Source of the DNA: Meconema thalassinum
Taxonomy: Eukaryota; Arthropoda; Insecta; Orthoptera; Tettigoniidae
Length of the DNA stretch: 64,000 bases
Assembly (NCBI GenBank): GCA_946902985.2
Contig: OX336388.2
Span: 1,503,460,545 to 1,503,524,544, forward strand
Reading direction: 5' to 3'
The translations under genes were made by a program, and so were the position numbers. This document shows positions 1-11,281 of the stretch, one piece after another. How positions within the stretch are numbered: position 1 is the stretch's first letter; each line of letters opens with the position of its first letter. The notes beneath the pieces were generated by a model, which ran no database searches, was not told the origin of the DNA, and worked only from the letters and a program-made list of their open reading frames with translations.

Positions 1-975
1 AATTCCAGACAGAACGATGGTGTGCAAATATCAAGTATTCCTAGAGTTACAGTAGGAGGCTCTACGTTTTCACAGAGTTTTCTATTAGTAAACAAACTGC
101 CTTTTAACCTGATTATAGGGGCACAATTTATAAGGGAATACAGAGTGATAATCGACCTAGCACAGGACAGGGTTATGTTCCGTGTGAATGAGGAAGCCGA
201 AGGCTTAGAGGTCGCACTCAATCAGAATGAACCAGGGTCAGATGAACAAGTATGGCATACATACAGAGATGTGGCTGAGGAAGAAGTGTTAGCTATTGAA
301 CAGTTAGAAGAAGAACTGAAAACACTAGCCACAGACTTAGAAAAAGATCTGGAACCCGAACTGGAAGAACATATTTCGGAAAAGCTTGAAGAAGCAAAAA
401 TTGGACCAAAAGAGAAAGAAAATTTAAAGCAATTATTACTGGAACAGAAGGAAGTCTTTGATTCGAGACCTGTTCGGATAAAGAACTTCACTTATGCTTT
501 TCAAGTCAGTGATTGGACACCATTTAGGCAGAAACCCTACCCTATAGCCGAAAAGCACTATGCCAAAGCGAAAGAGGCAATTCAGGAGATGTTGGAGGCC
601 GGTGTTATTGAGAAAACACCTACGCCTTACGTAAGTCCATTGGTAATTGTACCTAAGACAGACGGGACTGTCAGAGTATGTCTGGACCTGAGACATTTAA
701 ATATGAAGGTTATTCCGGAGTTCGACCAAGTGCCACCTATTAAGGAAATCCTCAGGAAATTCAAAGGGAAAACCGTATTCACAAACTTGGATATCACTTC
801 CAGTTTCCACCATCTTGAATTAGAGAAGAAAACTAGTCTGTTGACAGGATTTATGTTTGATCAACACACATACACGTTTTTAAGGCTACCTTTTGGTTTG
901 AAAACAGCTGGTTCAGCCCTAATAAGAGCGTTAGATCGCAATCTATCAGATGATGTGAAAGAGAGTACCATCTGA
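1..975 (+). pseudogene. pol: Ty3/gypsy pol, protease end to middle of RT
   Basis: The frame is open from the window edge, so the true start lies outside. The first ~55 residues are the C-terminal part of an aspartic protease (LIIGAQF, the hydrophobic-hydrophobic-G motif). An acidic, glutamate-rich linker follows (about residues 55-150 from the first possible start at 22). The reverse transcriptase fingers/palm come next: SPLVIVPKTDGTVR, the first catalytic Asp in NLDITSSF (about residue 257) and LPFGL. Translation stops at TGA 973-975, four codons after KES and directly before YVDD. The same frame resumes at 976, so this is one pol gene with a single nonsense codon. Family assignment is firm; whether the copy is otherwise intact cannot be judged because gag and the 5' LTR are off-window. 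Confidence 0.93.
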
Positions 976-3255
976 TATGTAGACGACATTCTACTCACAT
1001 CAGAATCTCTGGAGGAGCACATGAGAGACCTGACGAATTTGCTAGATAACCTTCGTGAAGCTAACTTTAAGGTTAATATCAAGAAATCGCACTTCTGTCA
1101 GAGGGAAGTTAAATTCCTAGGGCATGTTATTGATGCAAATGGAGTTAAGCCAAACCCAGATAAATTGGAGGTAATTCGAAATTTCCCTCGACCCACGAAA
1201 GTTAAGCACGTCCGACAGTATTTGGGAGTAATTGGATTCTTTTCGAACCACTGCCCAAACTATACTACGACAGTAGCACCCCAGCAGGACCTATTGAAGA
1301 AAGGCGGCAGATGGAATTGGACGGAGCAATGTCAAGAAGCATTCGTGAGGTCAAAGCAAATGCTTTTGGAATATGTGAAGCTGGGTTACCCGGATTATAC
1401 CCAGAAATTCATCATAAAGACGGATGCATCACTTGTTGGTATAGGAGCGATGCTATTCCAGGAAAATGTTGATAAGCCTGAAAGGAAAGTTTTTATTGCC
1501 TTTATAAGTAGGAGGCTGAAAGCCCATGAGAAAAACTACACGATTACAGAGATAGAGTTGCTCGCAATTTTATACGCGTTGCAAACATGGCATAAACTCG
1601 TGTACGGCTTTCAAATAGTTCTCAGAACAGACCATAAAGCTTTAACATTTCTGTTAAAGACGGACTTGTCTAGCCAGAGGTTGACAAGATGGTCCCTGTA
1701 TATTCAACAATTCAATGTGGAAATAGAATACTGTCCAGGGAAAGAAAATGTAATACCGGACATATTAAGCCGTTACCCTAGAGAAGAGGAAACTCTCGCT
1801 GTCCATATTGAGAATCGAGATCAGAAGACGTTGGATGACTTGAGGAATCTTACCAACCTACAACGTGAAGACCCGTGGTTGAAGATGATGATCGATTACT
1901 TCGAAGGACGATTAGCAAGGAGAACTGCAATATACAGAGAGGCAGAGGCATTATCAACAGATTATGTATGGTATAATCAGATACTACACATGTGGGATGA
2001 TGTGGACCATACCCGACAAAGAGTTGTCATTCCTGCATCTTTGCAGAGGAGATTGGTGTGGCTAGCACACAGAGCTTTTGGACATCCCAGAATAGACAAA
2101 ATTATCGCTCTGTTGAAAGAAGCATTTACTTGGCCAAAGTTGAGAGAAACTGTGAGAAATGCTATTAGGACATGTGACTTGTGCCAAAGGGTAAAGCCAA
2201 ATCCCTTTTTAATGAGGCAACGACCTATTCCGTTGTTACCGGAGAAGCCAAGGCAGCTATTGAGCATAGACAACTTTGGACCACTGCCTAGAGCACGTAG
2301 AGGCAATAGACACATTTTTGTAGCCATGGATGTATTTTCAAAAATGGTGGTATTATGCCCCATACAGAAGACAAGTTCAAAGCAGGTATTGAAACGCCTG
2401 AAAGAGAGAGTTATTCCGATTCTTGGGAAGCCGGATAACATCCTCTCGGACCATGGAAGTTGCTTCACAAGCGTGGAATTTCGTCGAGAACTGGAGAATC
2501 TAGGAATTAGGCAGATTTTATCTACCATTCGCCATCCTGAGGCAAGTCCAGTTGAAAGAGTAATGAGAGAGATCCAGAAATACATGAAGATCTACTGCTC
2601 TGAAGAGAATTGGCGTTGGAGTGAGTTCCTAGAAGTAATTGAATACTGTATAAATAATACGGTACATGAGGCGACAGGTCAGGTTCCCGTGACTCTACAT
2701 TTGGATCAGAGACTGGAGAGACCGTGGAATGGTGTTATTCCATTTCCAGTAGACGCACAGCCAGGACGAGATTTGAGGATCCAACGAACCTTCGAATATC
2801 TCCAGGCACAAGCAGAGAGACGTCAGAGGAGAAATCGTGCGAAGAGGTATCACAGACCGCTTCTCGTCGGTGAGAAAGTTTTAGTCAGGAGACCAGCCAG
2901 TTCAGATCCAGGAGCAAGGAAATATAAGAAGTTCATTTTTGGATATCACGGCCCGTTCGAGGTTATCAGAGACCTACAGAACAATGCATACAGGATAAGG
3001 CATTTAGAAACAGGAAATGAGGTCGTTATGAATGCAGCCAATTTAAAAATTTACCAGACGCCAGAAGAATTTGACGAACAAGAAGAAGTATTAGCAGCGC
3101 ACACCCAACTGAACGTGGACGGCAAAGTCAGCCAGGAAGTCAGACCTGAAGGTTTGCGCAGCGGGATGGAACGAGAAGCAGACAGCTTGCCCAGTGAAAG
3201 AAGCGAACAACAAGAGTGCCAGTGCCTGCTAGAATTTTACAAAAAAAATGGTTGA
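976..3255 (+). pseudogene. pol: Ty3/gypsy pol, RT-RNase H-integrase
   Basis: Continues the same frame after the TGA and begins with the RT catalytic box YVDD (976-987). Numbering from the Met at 1021: RT thumb 1-100 (FLGHVI, RQYLGVIGFF); RNase H about 128-250 with D135, E179, D204 and D247 in their usual contexts (KTDAS, EIELLAI, RTDHKAL, IPDILSR); integrase zinc finger H350, H355, C385, C388; integrase core D417, D477, E512; GPY/F-type module GYHGPFEVI near 642-650. The core reads HPEASPVERV where most gypsy integrases have HPQTNGQVER. Domain order PR-RT-RH-IN defines Ty3/gypsy (Metaviridae). All catalytic residues are present, so the nonsense codon upstream is the only visible lesion. The frame ends just after an A8 run. 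Confidence 0.94.
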
Positions 3256-3391
3256 AGTAGCGAGAGAGGTTGAGGCCATAAATGCGACCCTCCGCTTAGA
3301 GAATGAACAGCATAGGTCTGAGCGCAGAGTGGAAAGGGGAAGCCTGACTAACCTACTCACAGCCAGACGAGGTGAAAGACCTCTAATGTAA
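3248..3391 (+). CDS. small ORF overlapping the pol end (47 codons)
   Basis: ATG at 3248 sits on the A8 run (3241-3248) and opens a 47-codon frame in +1 relative to pol, ending TAA 3389-3391. The product is highly charged (MVEVAREVEAINATLRLE... to ...GERPLM) and could form a short helix or coiled coil. It overlaps the last 8 bases of pol. It could be the natural C-terminal tail of pol, reached by a frameshift on the A8 run or separated by a one-base indel, or a chance ORF. No family is recognised. Low confidence that it is expressed. Confidence 0.3.
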   Translation: MVEVAREVEAINATLRLENEQHRSERRVERGSLTNLLTARRGERPLM

Positions 3392-6300
3392 ACACAGACA
3401 GTCGGACAGTCAGCTGGTTACTTACAGAAAGTCACTTGTAATTGACTTTTATAAGTTTTGCAAGAGGAATATGAACCCGAGGGGGTCATGCTGACTGGTA
3501 TCGAACGTGGATCTCGGAGATTGTGATCTCAGAATGAAGGTTCCACCAGGGAACGAACCCGAGGTCTGTTGAGGGTGTTTCATTGTAAGAACCCCTAGAA
3601 GAAATTATATATTTAATCACTGGTGTGATACCATTTGTTACTGACATTATTTAGTGAAATAATGCAGGAAAATAGTGGAAGATAGCATTATTTGGTGTAC
3701 ATGAAGTAGGCTATGCTGGACTTGAAACACAGGAGTTTCAGAGTTTGACGTTTTGCAAATAGCCCCAGAATTGTGGGAGGAGACCCTTGGCGCCACGTCA
3801 ATCTTGCTGACCTAGTTAAGTCGTGTGCAAGGGGTAGGGAGGTTGAATAATGACCAGGTTCTTCCCCGTTTGAGAATAGATTTGAGAATGGAATGGGAAG
3901 ATCCCAAGGAAAATCATTGATTACTCATGATTGGAGCAATGCAATGACATGAGAGTTGCGCACAGGTGAATCTTTAGCCAGGAGGCTAATTTTAGAGCCA
4001 TTAAACGGCGAAATCAAGGCATGTTTAATGCAGTGCGTAATGATACAGGACTATGGATGTTCGCGGCTGGATTTGAGGATGTTGCCAGGGATTCCCACAG
4101 AAACAGCGTCCCCACGCCATGGATAAGACAATTAATATAAATTAAGTGGCCGATCGATCCTCGAACACACATACATTTTTGTGACCAGCGAAGAGAAAGG
4201 AACAATATGGATGTTATTCCAAGTTCAGAATCATCCTAAGAGAGGAGCTGATTTATCGCGGGAATTCTTGCCCTACTTTTTGTGTGAAACAGATATAAGA
4301 GGGTGGATCCAGTCGAAGCGTACAGTTTTGGACCCAGTCAGAGGGAGAGTTGTTTTGAAGCAGTCACAGTTTGACACAGTTGAAAAGGACACGGAGCGCC
4401 CAGGCGCGCACACAAAGACTTCAACATTTCACTGGTAATCAGCATGTTAGCTGTGCAATGTAACACACATGTGAGAAAATATTCATGCATGGTCATGAAC
4501 TAAGAATGAAGTCGGTAATCAACAAACTTGATTATGCGAAATGCATATTACCGAAGTTAGGAGAGGATGCTCGGACTTCAATGTGGGAAGCCGTGCAGTA
4601 AGACTGTTATATACTGTTTAATAAGTGCCGTGTGATATACTAGGCAGGACTGGTGAAAGTAATAATTCATGTAAATACAATGTATAATGTTGAGCGCAGT
4701 ATAGTGATTGGCTAAACATATCTGGAGTATACCAGTAAGTAGCGTTCATGACGATATGTAAGCATATCGCTGCAATAGTAGGAAGGTTATCAAGGGATGA
4801 TCGAGAGACTGTTGGTGAATCCGTGAGCAGATGATCGAGAGGTTCAATCAGGAAGGGGTAGGACCGAAGAAAGGGCCGTCCACACCTGCACTTTCGATAC
4901 ATGCTAGGGAATGTCAACCAATCAGGAATATAAAGTGTTATGTAAAATATCTCTTAAATTAATAATATAACCAGTGTTATATAGTGTTATGTGTTTTGGA
5001 AGCATTAGCTTCATTCTAAAAATGGAAAAGTGTCGTGTGTTTATGAATCAGATGTCATATAATATGTGTATTAGCAAGATGGCAATGTGTCACTAAGTAA
5101 GCCGATGGCAGGTGACACTGGAATATGGTGGTTGGAGCCACCTGGATAAGCCGACTTAAGTACCCCACAAATCATGTTATTATAGAAGTATAGCCACTGC
5201 ATGTAATGTGATTTTGGAAGTATAAAATATGCCAGTAAGAATCAATATTAGGAGGCATACCCTCATATGTTTATTGTTTGATTTCAGTAAAGTTAAGATG
5301 TTGAATACATCAGAGAGTGGATTAATCATTACCACTATTAGTGCTACTAATAAAATGGCAATTCAGTTATCTGAAACTTAACGTGACGAACGTGAATGTT
5401 CGATCATTGAAGCAGTTACATTGTGTCGGAAGAATAATTTATGTCAGTAATAATAATAATAATTATAATAATGATAAACGGTATAATTGAATACATCAGG
5501 ATGAAAGGTTTTAAGCAAGACATATTTACGTTAATTGTATTAGTTATCTAGCCAAGCAGTAGATTGCATTAAGGGAAGAGAAAAGAGTTAATATTAACTA
5601 TATTGTATTAATGGGAATATAATTATGCAAGGGAATGTAGGAGCTTGACAGTGAATTGAATTTGTGACGTGATTAAGCTTGTAGAGTAACAGTTAGAGTT
5701 CTCTTTATTATAGGACGAGATCGTAGACAGGAAAGGGGCCAGGTAATCTAATCGACGTGTGAAATCTCGTACAGCATGGGCGAACAGAGATAATAATTTA
5801 TGCCGGAGCGTATTTAGTGTGTACCCTATCTCCGATGTTGGATATGAAATGTTCCGGGTTCGAATCCTGTGGTAAGTGAAGGGAGAACATTGGAAACCCT
5901 TTCACTATACCTGATTGCCCGAGAACTTGTTATGGAATGATTCGGCTTGTGAAGCGAATTCATTGGCGGCAGCTGTTGACTGACCGTAATATTTTATTTA
6001 AGATACCGGCTAACCACTAGACCTGTGTTCTATGAATCTCGTGCCTTCATATTGTGATACGGACCTGTTGAGGCCGTTATTAATGTCCTAAGGCTAGGAT
6101 TAAATATTCAAGCTCACCCAGAACCATTGCATAATATTCAGTTCAGATCATATGGGATCACGTGGATCATTGTGACCACAATGTTATATTCAAAGTTGTA
6201 ATACTGCTTGGGAGGTAGAAGTCCAGGAACCGGGGAGACAAGGGACGATTTACAGCCGTGAACGACCCTACTCTGTTCCATTGTATGCAGGCAGCTCCAA

Positions 6301-7150
6301 GGGGCTGGGGTTGCTAAACGAACTGTGAAGGTTCGCGTCTTGAGCGGACAGATTTAAGACCTTGCTTGTATTGAAAGGAAGAATTGTTATAATGTGTAAT
6401 GAATGTGTGTGGTTTAAAAACACATTGCTAATCATAGATTACCCTGATGATATAAAAATTTAGCAATCTAACGAATGGTTGGAAGTTGGATTGGTTACTG
6501 TCACTGACACCTAGTTAATGAAGTTGGTTACTCGATGCCACAGGCTACGCTCGCAAGGGTAGCGTAATAGTATACTATCCGACACAACGATAACAGGAGT
6601 TATTTAATGAAATCACAATGACATGCAGTGTAACTATAAAAAGAGGGGAGTGGAGGGGTAGACTTACGTAATTGTGGTGTTGCAAGTAGATTTTAGTGCA
6701 AACCATGAGTTGGCTAATGCATGAAAGCATTTGGTGGGAGAGAGAGATGTAACACAGATAGTACACATGATGTAAAATAAGATGTATTGTAGGATACAAG
6801 TAACGTTGTGAATATAAAGAAGTCACATTAGGTGACATGAATGTAATAGTTCAGTTTTTGTGAAACATTACATGTGCATCAGTGCACTTGAGTAAAGTTT
6901 AAAGTCCACATAATGGTAAAAGATTGAATAGTGATATGGATTTAATTTGTTCAACTATGTGAATAATTAGTGGATTGTGGGAGTAATTTTGTTTGTTTGT
7001 GTATTGTTTATGGGATTTGTGTTCTCTTATTTGTTTGAAGCCATGAGTTTTACTGAATTAAAGTCTTTAGAGTAGAGTTGTGCCTTATCATTGTAGAGTT
7101 GATACCTTTTAGCCTCAAATTCAAAATATGCAACTGCTCAATGGGGAAAC
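3392..7150. other. non-coding stretch downstream of gypsy pol; possible LTR
   Basis: No ORF with recognisable homology. A purine-rich block GAACCCGAGGGGG (about 3474-3486) lies where a polypurine tract would be, so a 3' LTR could begin just after it. Near 7040-7110 an ATTAAAG signal and a GT/T-rich stretch look like an LTR polyadenylation region. If both are right the LTR would be ~3.6 kb, which is very long. The 5' LTR is off-window, so this cannot be tested here. A GGTTCGAATCC B-box-like string at about 5847 has no matching A box nearby. Confidence 0.3.
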
Positions 7151-8084
7151 GGTACACGTCTGAGTCCTGACGCTAGCTGGAGGCAGAAGCATATTTTCCA
7201 TCGAGATTACTCACATGGGTACACTATAAACGTGATGTAAATACAGTATATAAATTAACGTTTGTTGTCGTTTGAACTTATAAACAATATAGACTTTTCT
7301 TCAAATTTGAACTTTCGTTGTGGTAGCTACAAAAGCAAACTTAATTAGCTAAAATTAATTTTTCTTTCATTAGTTAAGCATGACAAATCAAAATCAGACA
7401 TACAGAACCCAGACTCAAAATTCATGTTGACTTGTGTTATCAATATGCAATGCATGTTTGGTAACAAATCCTGCACACACTCAAGTACACGGCACTGAAT
7501 GAATGCAATGTTGCGAGCCCCTAAATGAATTCACAACATGAGTTCTTAAGGAGAGCTAAATTTAATACTCCACCCTTTGAAACAAGAATCACTACCGCCA
7601 AGGAGATTTAACAAGTAGGCGACAATAAGGAACATACGGTACGGACAACCCTGAGTAAGGAACCATGAGACGTCGCCTCACGGAACGTTGTGTTGGATGA
7701 CGTCCAATATGAGAACAATCATGAAAAGGCTAAGGAAGGTCATAAAGATGCGATGAGGAGATAATGGAAGCAAAACTTTTCCTTGGCTATAAAAGTTAAA
7801 TGGGAAGCACCGTCACCCTGCTCCAATTCCATTCATAACTTTGTTTAGAGATTTACAGCCCACAATATATGGAGAGCTATTACATAGCTATATTCTGTTT
7901 TATTAGGTGAGTCATTGGGATGGTGGGATGGACGAGGTCTGAAATACAAGTTACTGTGTGTTCTTACCTGTTGATTGTAAGGGTCGTAGCTTTGGAGATA
8001 GTAAATGTTATTCTCAACCTTGAAATATATTGGCGCTATTGCTCCGATCCATTACTGTCCAGATCAAGGAGGATGTGTTATTGT
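7151..8084. other. no gene seen
   Basis: AT-rich intergenic DNA. I see no ORF with homology, no RNA gene and no clear repeat boundary. Confidence 0.5.
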
Positions 8085-8215
8085 GGTGTAGTTTGGAATC
8101 TCATGTCATCTCTATGTCAACTTGGTTATATTTCCTCCAAGAAGAAAGAGGAGAAGGAGGAGGTGTGTACCTCCGAAGAGGCGTTTCTGGGCCGGTACGA
8201 CGAAATAATATATAA
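8085..8215 (-). mobile_element. tail fragment of the 5S-derived SINE
   Basis: The minus strand here resembles the tail of the 5S-headed repeat at about 11390-11530. Shared words include CGCCTCTT, GGAGGTACACAC and TTCTTCTTGG in the same order and spacing. The 5S-like head is absent or decayed, so this is a truncated, diverged copy. It runs directly into the GTTT microsatellite. Confidence 0.5.
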
Positions 8216-8235
8216 GGTATATACAGCTCAATGTT

Positions 8236-8279
8236 GGTTTGTTTGTTTGTTTGTTTGTTTGTTTGTCTGTTTGTTTGTT
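8236..8279. repeat. (GTTT)n microsatellite
   Basis: About eleven GTTT units with one GTCT interruption. The Cys/Leu/Phe-rich ORF across it is an artefact. Confidence 0.95.
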
Positions 8280-8302
8280 ATTTATACAACTCCATTTATA
8301 CT

Positions 8303-9340
8303 ACTCCATTCCCTGCATTTAGGCCCTTTGACACAACTCTACACCTTTTTACCGATCTGAACCAAAATTTAGATACTTACCCTTTGGAACCCGACGAGTA
8401 ACACTGTCCACTTCAAATTTCGGACAGGCCACTCAATTTCCTACATTTAGGCCCTTTGACACAAATCTACACTGTTTTACCGGGCTTAAATCTAAACCGC
8501 TTCAACGATCTGAACCAAATTTTACATCCTTACCCTTTGAAACCTGACGAGCAACACTGTTTACTTGAAATTCCCGACGGACCACTCCATTTCCTGTATT
8601 TAGGCCCTTTGGCACAAATCTACACCTTTTCACAGATCTGAACCGAATTATTAATTTATTTATTTATTTAGCGTATGACAAATGAAGAGCAACTAATATA
8701 CATAGTTTACAAATTGTATAAAATTAGAAATACTAAATCTACAAGTTAATGTCTAAGTTTTCAATCCATTGAAGGGCTGAAGCCGTCACTTCAAAGAAAT
8801 CTTCTGGATTCCCAGAATAATCTCGTCTGCTGCAGCATGTTACAATGGGTTTGATTGTCTGATGTTCACTGCCACAGTCACATTGGGAATATGTCGCCAA
8901 TGCCCACCGGTGTAGGTTGTCTGCACAAATGCCATGGCCTCTACGGAGCCTGTTAAGTGTCTTCCAAACGCGTCGTGGTAGTTCCATGCCAACTGAACCA
9001 AAATTTACATACATACCCTTTGGAACCCAACGAGTTACACTGTCCACTTCAAATTTCGGACAGGCCACTCTATTCTGCATTTAGGCCCTTCGACACAAAT
9101 ATACACCGCTTCACCGATATGAACCAAATTTTACATACTTACCTTTTGGAACCCTGTGGGGAACACTATTCACTTGAAATTTCGATCAGGCCACTCCATT
9201 TCCTATATTTTGGCTCTTTGACACAATTCTACACCGTTTCACCTAATTCCATCAAATTTTACAGACTTATCATTTGTAACCCTGCAGGTAACACTGTTCA
9301 CTTGAAATTTTGGATAACCCTCTCCATTCCTTACGTTTAG
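8303..9340. repeat. decayed ~127-bp minisatellite, about 5 units
   Basis: Five diverged tandem units start near 8303, 8430, 8584, 9067 and 9192. Each carries the landmarks TTTAGGCCCTTTGACACAA, TCTACACC, GATCTGAACCAAATTTTACA, ACCCTTTGGAACC, AACACTGTCCACTT and GGACAGGCCAC in order. Unit 2 is longer by ~27 bp because of a partial internal duplication around AAACCGCTTCAACGATCTGAA. Unit 3 is split by a LINE end (8648-8992). The units differ at many positions, so the array is old and not being homogenised. Short ORFs over it are not genes. Confidence 0.85.
8648..8992 (-). mobile_element. 5'-truncated LINE 3' end inside the minisatellite
   Basis: Minus-strand translation gives the C-terminal region typical of Jockey/I-group LINE ORF2: RVWKTLNRLRRGHGICADN, then HRWALATYSQCDCGSEHQTI with a CxC...H...C finger. 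The minus-strand 3' end is a short (TAAA)n tail at 8648-8672. Target-site duplication CTGAACC(G/A)AA flanks it (8638-8647 and 8993-9002). About 345 bp remain, all from the very 3' end, the usual result of 5' truncation during target-primed reverse transcription. Confidence 0.85.
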
Positions 9341-10028
9341 AGTAATTGTCAAAGGGACCTGAAAACCACGTTTTAAATCCCCAAAATCATTCATGTCTGT
9401 AATAGTGTAACTGTAAGAATATTTTAATAAGACTATTGTTTGCGGGCTGCATCACGCCACCCCTACCCGTGTTCTGCTGCAGAATTGCGAAAATAGTTTT
9501 ATCTTGCGCTGCTTATAAATTGCAGTCACGAGGAGTAATAAGTACAAAAAGATTTCTTGGTCCCCTTAAAACAGTTTTCGTCAAGGAAATATTAGGCCTC
9601 TGTATAAGTGCGATGGTTTTGGCGCAGTGTATTGAGGTTATCAGCTGAAATAACTGTTGGCGCTTTCAAATGTACTTTCATGTATTCCGACCCTTATCCC
9701 ACAGCGCTATGTGGCGATAAATGACACTATTGCTACCTCAGGAGCTTGGAACAGCCGAAGTTTTCCGTAGTGCTCTGATTATTTTTCTACGGCGCTATGC
9801 GGCCAAAGACGACACTATTGCTTTCTACGTTTCCAACAGCCAATGAAATATAGACCCTAGGCAGTGTCTTTTTTTTTCACTTACTCCTCTTTCTAATCAT
9901 ATTTTTCATTCCTTTGTAAATTATATGTGTCGGTACTGTAGTTAGTAAATAGCCGTTTCCCTGTTCAGTATTATCATTATCATTAGGGAAATATAATCTG
10001 GATGTTACGTCCATTATACTATACTACT
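9341..10028. other. no gene; short internal duplication
   Basis: No recognisable gene. Two related segments sit ~75 bp apart (about 9698-9740 and 9790-9830), sharing GCGCTATG(T/C)GGC and GACACTATTGCT. The stretch may be the body of the Helitron-like element whose end is at 10333, but its left border is not visible. Confidence 0.45.
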
Positions 10029-10184
10029 CACCACCACCACCACCACCACCACCACCACCACCACCACCACCACCACCACCACCACCACCACCACCACCAC
10101 CACCACCACCACCACCACCACCACCACCACCACCACCACCACCACCACCACCACCACCACCACCACCACCACCACCACCACCAC
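10029..10184. repeat. (CAC)52 microsatellite
   Basis: Perfect CAC run of 156 bp, 52 units, no interruption seen. Translated forward it gives a poly-His ORF with no coding context. An uninterrupted tract of this length implies recent expansion; assembly or polymerase slippage could also affect its apparent length. Confidence 0.97.
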
Positions 10185-10234
10185 GAAAAGTTATATTTAA
10201 AAATATTCTTTTCTTGTTAGTTTGTAAGTTTCAT

Positions 10235-10276
10235 GTGAACACTTACTTGAGTTACTTAGTTCAAGTAAGTGTTCAC
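10235..10276. repeat. perfect 16-bp inverted repeat (hairpin)
   Basis: Arms GTGAACACTTACTTGA (10235-10250) and its exact complement (10261-10276) are separated by a 10-nt loop GTTACTTAGT. There is no T-run after it and no bacterial context, so it is not a terminator. It lies between the CAC tract and a Helitron-type end and may be a subterminal hairpin of that element. Confidence 0.85.
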
Positions 10277-10306
10277 TATCATCCGTAAAACAAATACATA
10301 ATTCCA

Positions 10307-10333
10307 CCGGGCGAAGCCGGGCACTACTGCTAG
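10307..10333 (+). mobile_element. Helitron-type 3' terminus
   Basis: A short GC stem (CCGG 10307-10310 and CCGG 10317-10320, 6-nt loop) is followed by 9 nt and then CTAG ending at 10333, with T after it. Helitron 3' ends have a hairpin ~10 nt before CTRR, followed by host T. The same GAAGC(C/G)...GGG(C/T)A...GCTAG wording recurs in inverse orientation at 63025. The 5' end (TC) is not located, so the element length is unknown. Confidence 0.55.
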
Positions 10334-10372
10334 TACCGGTAATATATAAAGCAATGAAGAGACATGAATATA

Positions 10373-10850
10373 ACCATGTCTGGCCAATTCCTAAGTGACA
10401 AAGTTAGTAGAGGTGGTGGTATTTCAGCGAGTGTACACACAGACACACCGTTTTGCCTCATGGGATTCAAAAAGGGAAATAAGAAGACATAATATTAGGT
10501 GAACACAGAAGTTGAAGAAATGTTTAGACAAACAGTGGTCAACAAAGACCAAGGATAGGAAGAGACTCGTCAAGAAAACTGTAGGAAAGATCGAGTGAAA
10601 TCACCGGAGAAAACTCAAAATATATTATGAGTGACCAAGTAAGTGGTTATGGGATAGAGGTGGGCATGTTGGACATATTCTGTGCCGTGGATCTCCTTGT
10701 ACTCAAGCAGCAGGACTACCAAAGGGAACGGTCTGTTCGCTGAAACGTCAGAGGTGAAAATCAGGGGGCTCTGTGTAGGTAAAGCTAGCAATCTACTTTC
10801 TGAAAACCTGCTAATAATGTTTTAAAAACCTCTAGTACCTATGGAATTAA
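10373..10850. repeat. mosaic duplicate, copy 1
   Basis: Two adjacent segments recur downstream in different orientations. About 10373-10620 (GTATACAC/GTGTACAC, ACACACCGTTTTGCC, CAGTGGTCAACAAAGACCAA, GAGACTCGTCAAGAAA) is repeated inverted at about 11865-12075. About 10635-10850 (GTGGATCTCCTTGTACTCAA, AAACGTCAGAGGTGAAA, GCTAGCAATCTACTT) is repeated directly at about 12262-12451, and then at 13210-13255 beyond the hAT MITE. No protein family was recognised. Confidence 0.75.
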
Positions 10851-11192
10851 GTCAATTAAGTGTACTTTTAATTATAGTGTACTGGTTTCGGTCACATTAA
10901 GACCTTCCTCAGCAGAATAAGTCGAGTTGCAAGTCTTACACTGAAACATTTCCTATAACAAAGGTTGTTTTCAAAAATATTTCTAAAAATACTAATTATC
11001 TAAAACGCTAAAAATGCATTAAAAGACTAGAAAACCAGATCTGTTACAAATTTAGATTAAAGGTGAAAGAAAAAAACAGCTTGAAGTGAAAAGTATCAGT
11101 GATGTGGATGTTATATGTTCATGCATAGTAATTATCAAGATTGATATCAATCTCAACTTCAAAATGTCATTAAAAGTACATTTTATTGACTT
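10849..11192. mobile_element. ~344-bp element with 24-bp inverted ends; Penelope-type terminal motif
   Basis: Imperfect inverted ends lie at 10849-10872 and 11169-11192 (about 21 of 24 match). Just inside the left end the minus strand carries CTGAGGAAGGTC...GACCGAAAC (10885-10912), the same layout as the hammerhead-like motif of the Penelope element at 14425-14486 but with a different stem sequence. No ORF. Probably a fragment or non-autonomous derivative of a Penelope-like element; the inverted ends alone would also fit a foldback MITE. Confidence 0.5.
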
Positions 11193-11281
11193 AAGGTATT
11201 AATTTTCATAATATAAAAAGCAATGTATCGAACTCTTCACATCTTTTGCAACGGGGCCAATTTGGGCGTCTTATTGGGTGA

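Noticed and set aside
8303..9340. CRISPR-like regular repeats
   Set aside because: Units are ~127 bp, diverged, contiguous and without spacers, in eukaryotic repeat DNA.
10002..10220. 72-aa ORF with ~50 consecutive histidines
   Set aside because: It is the translation of the CAC microsatellite; no coding context.
10235..10276. Rho-independent terminator
   Set aside because: Perfect hairpin but no T-tract and no bacterial genes anywhere in the window.
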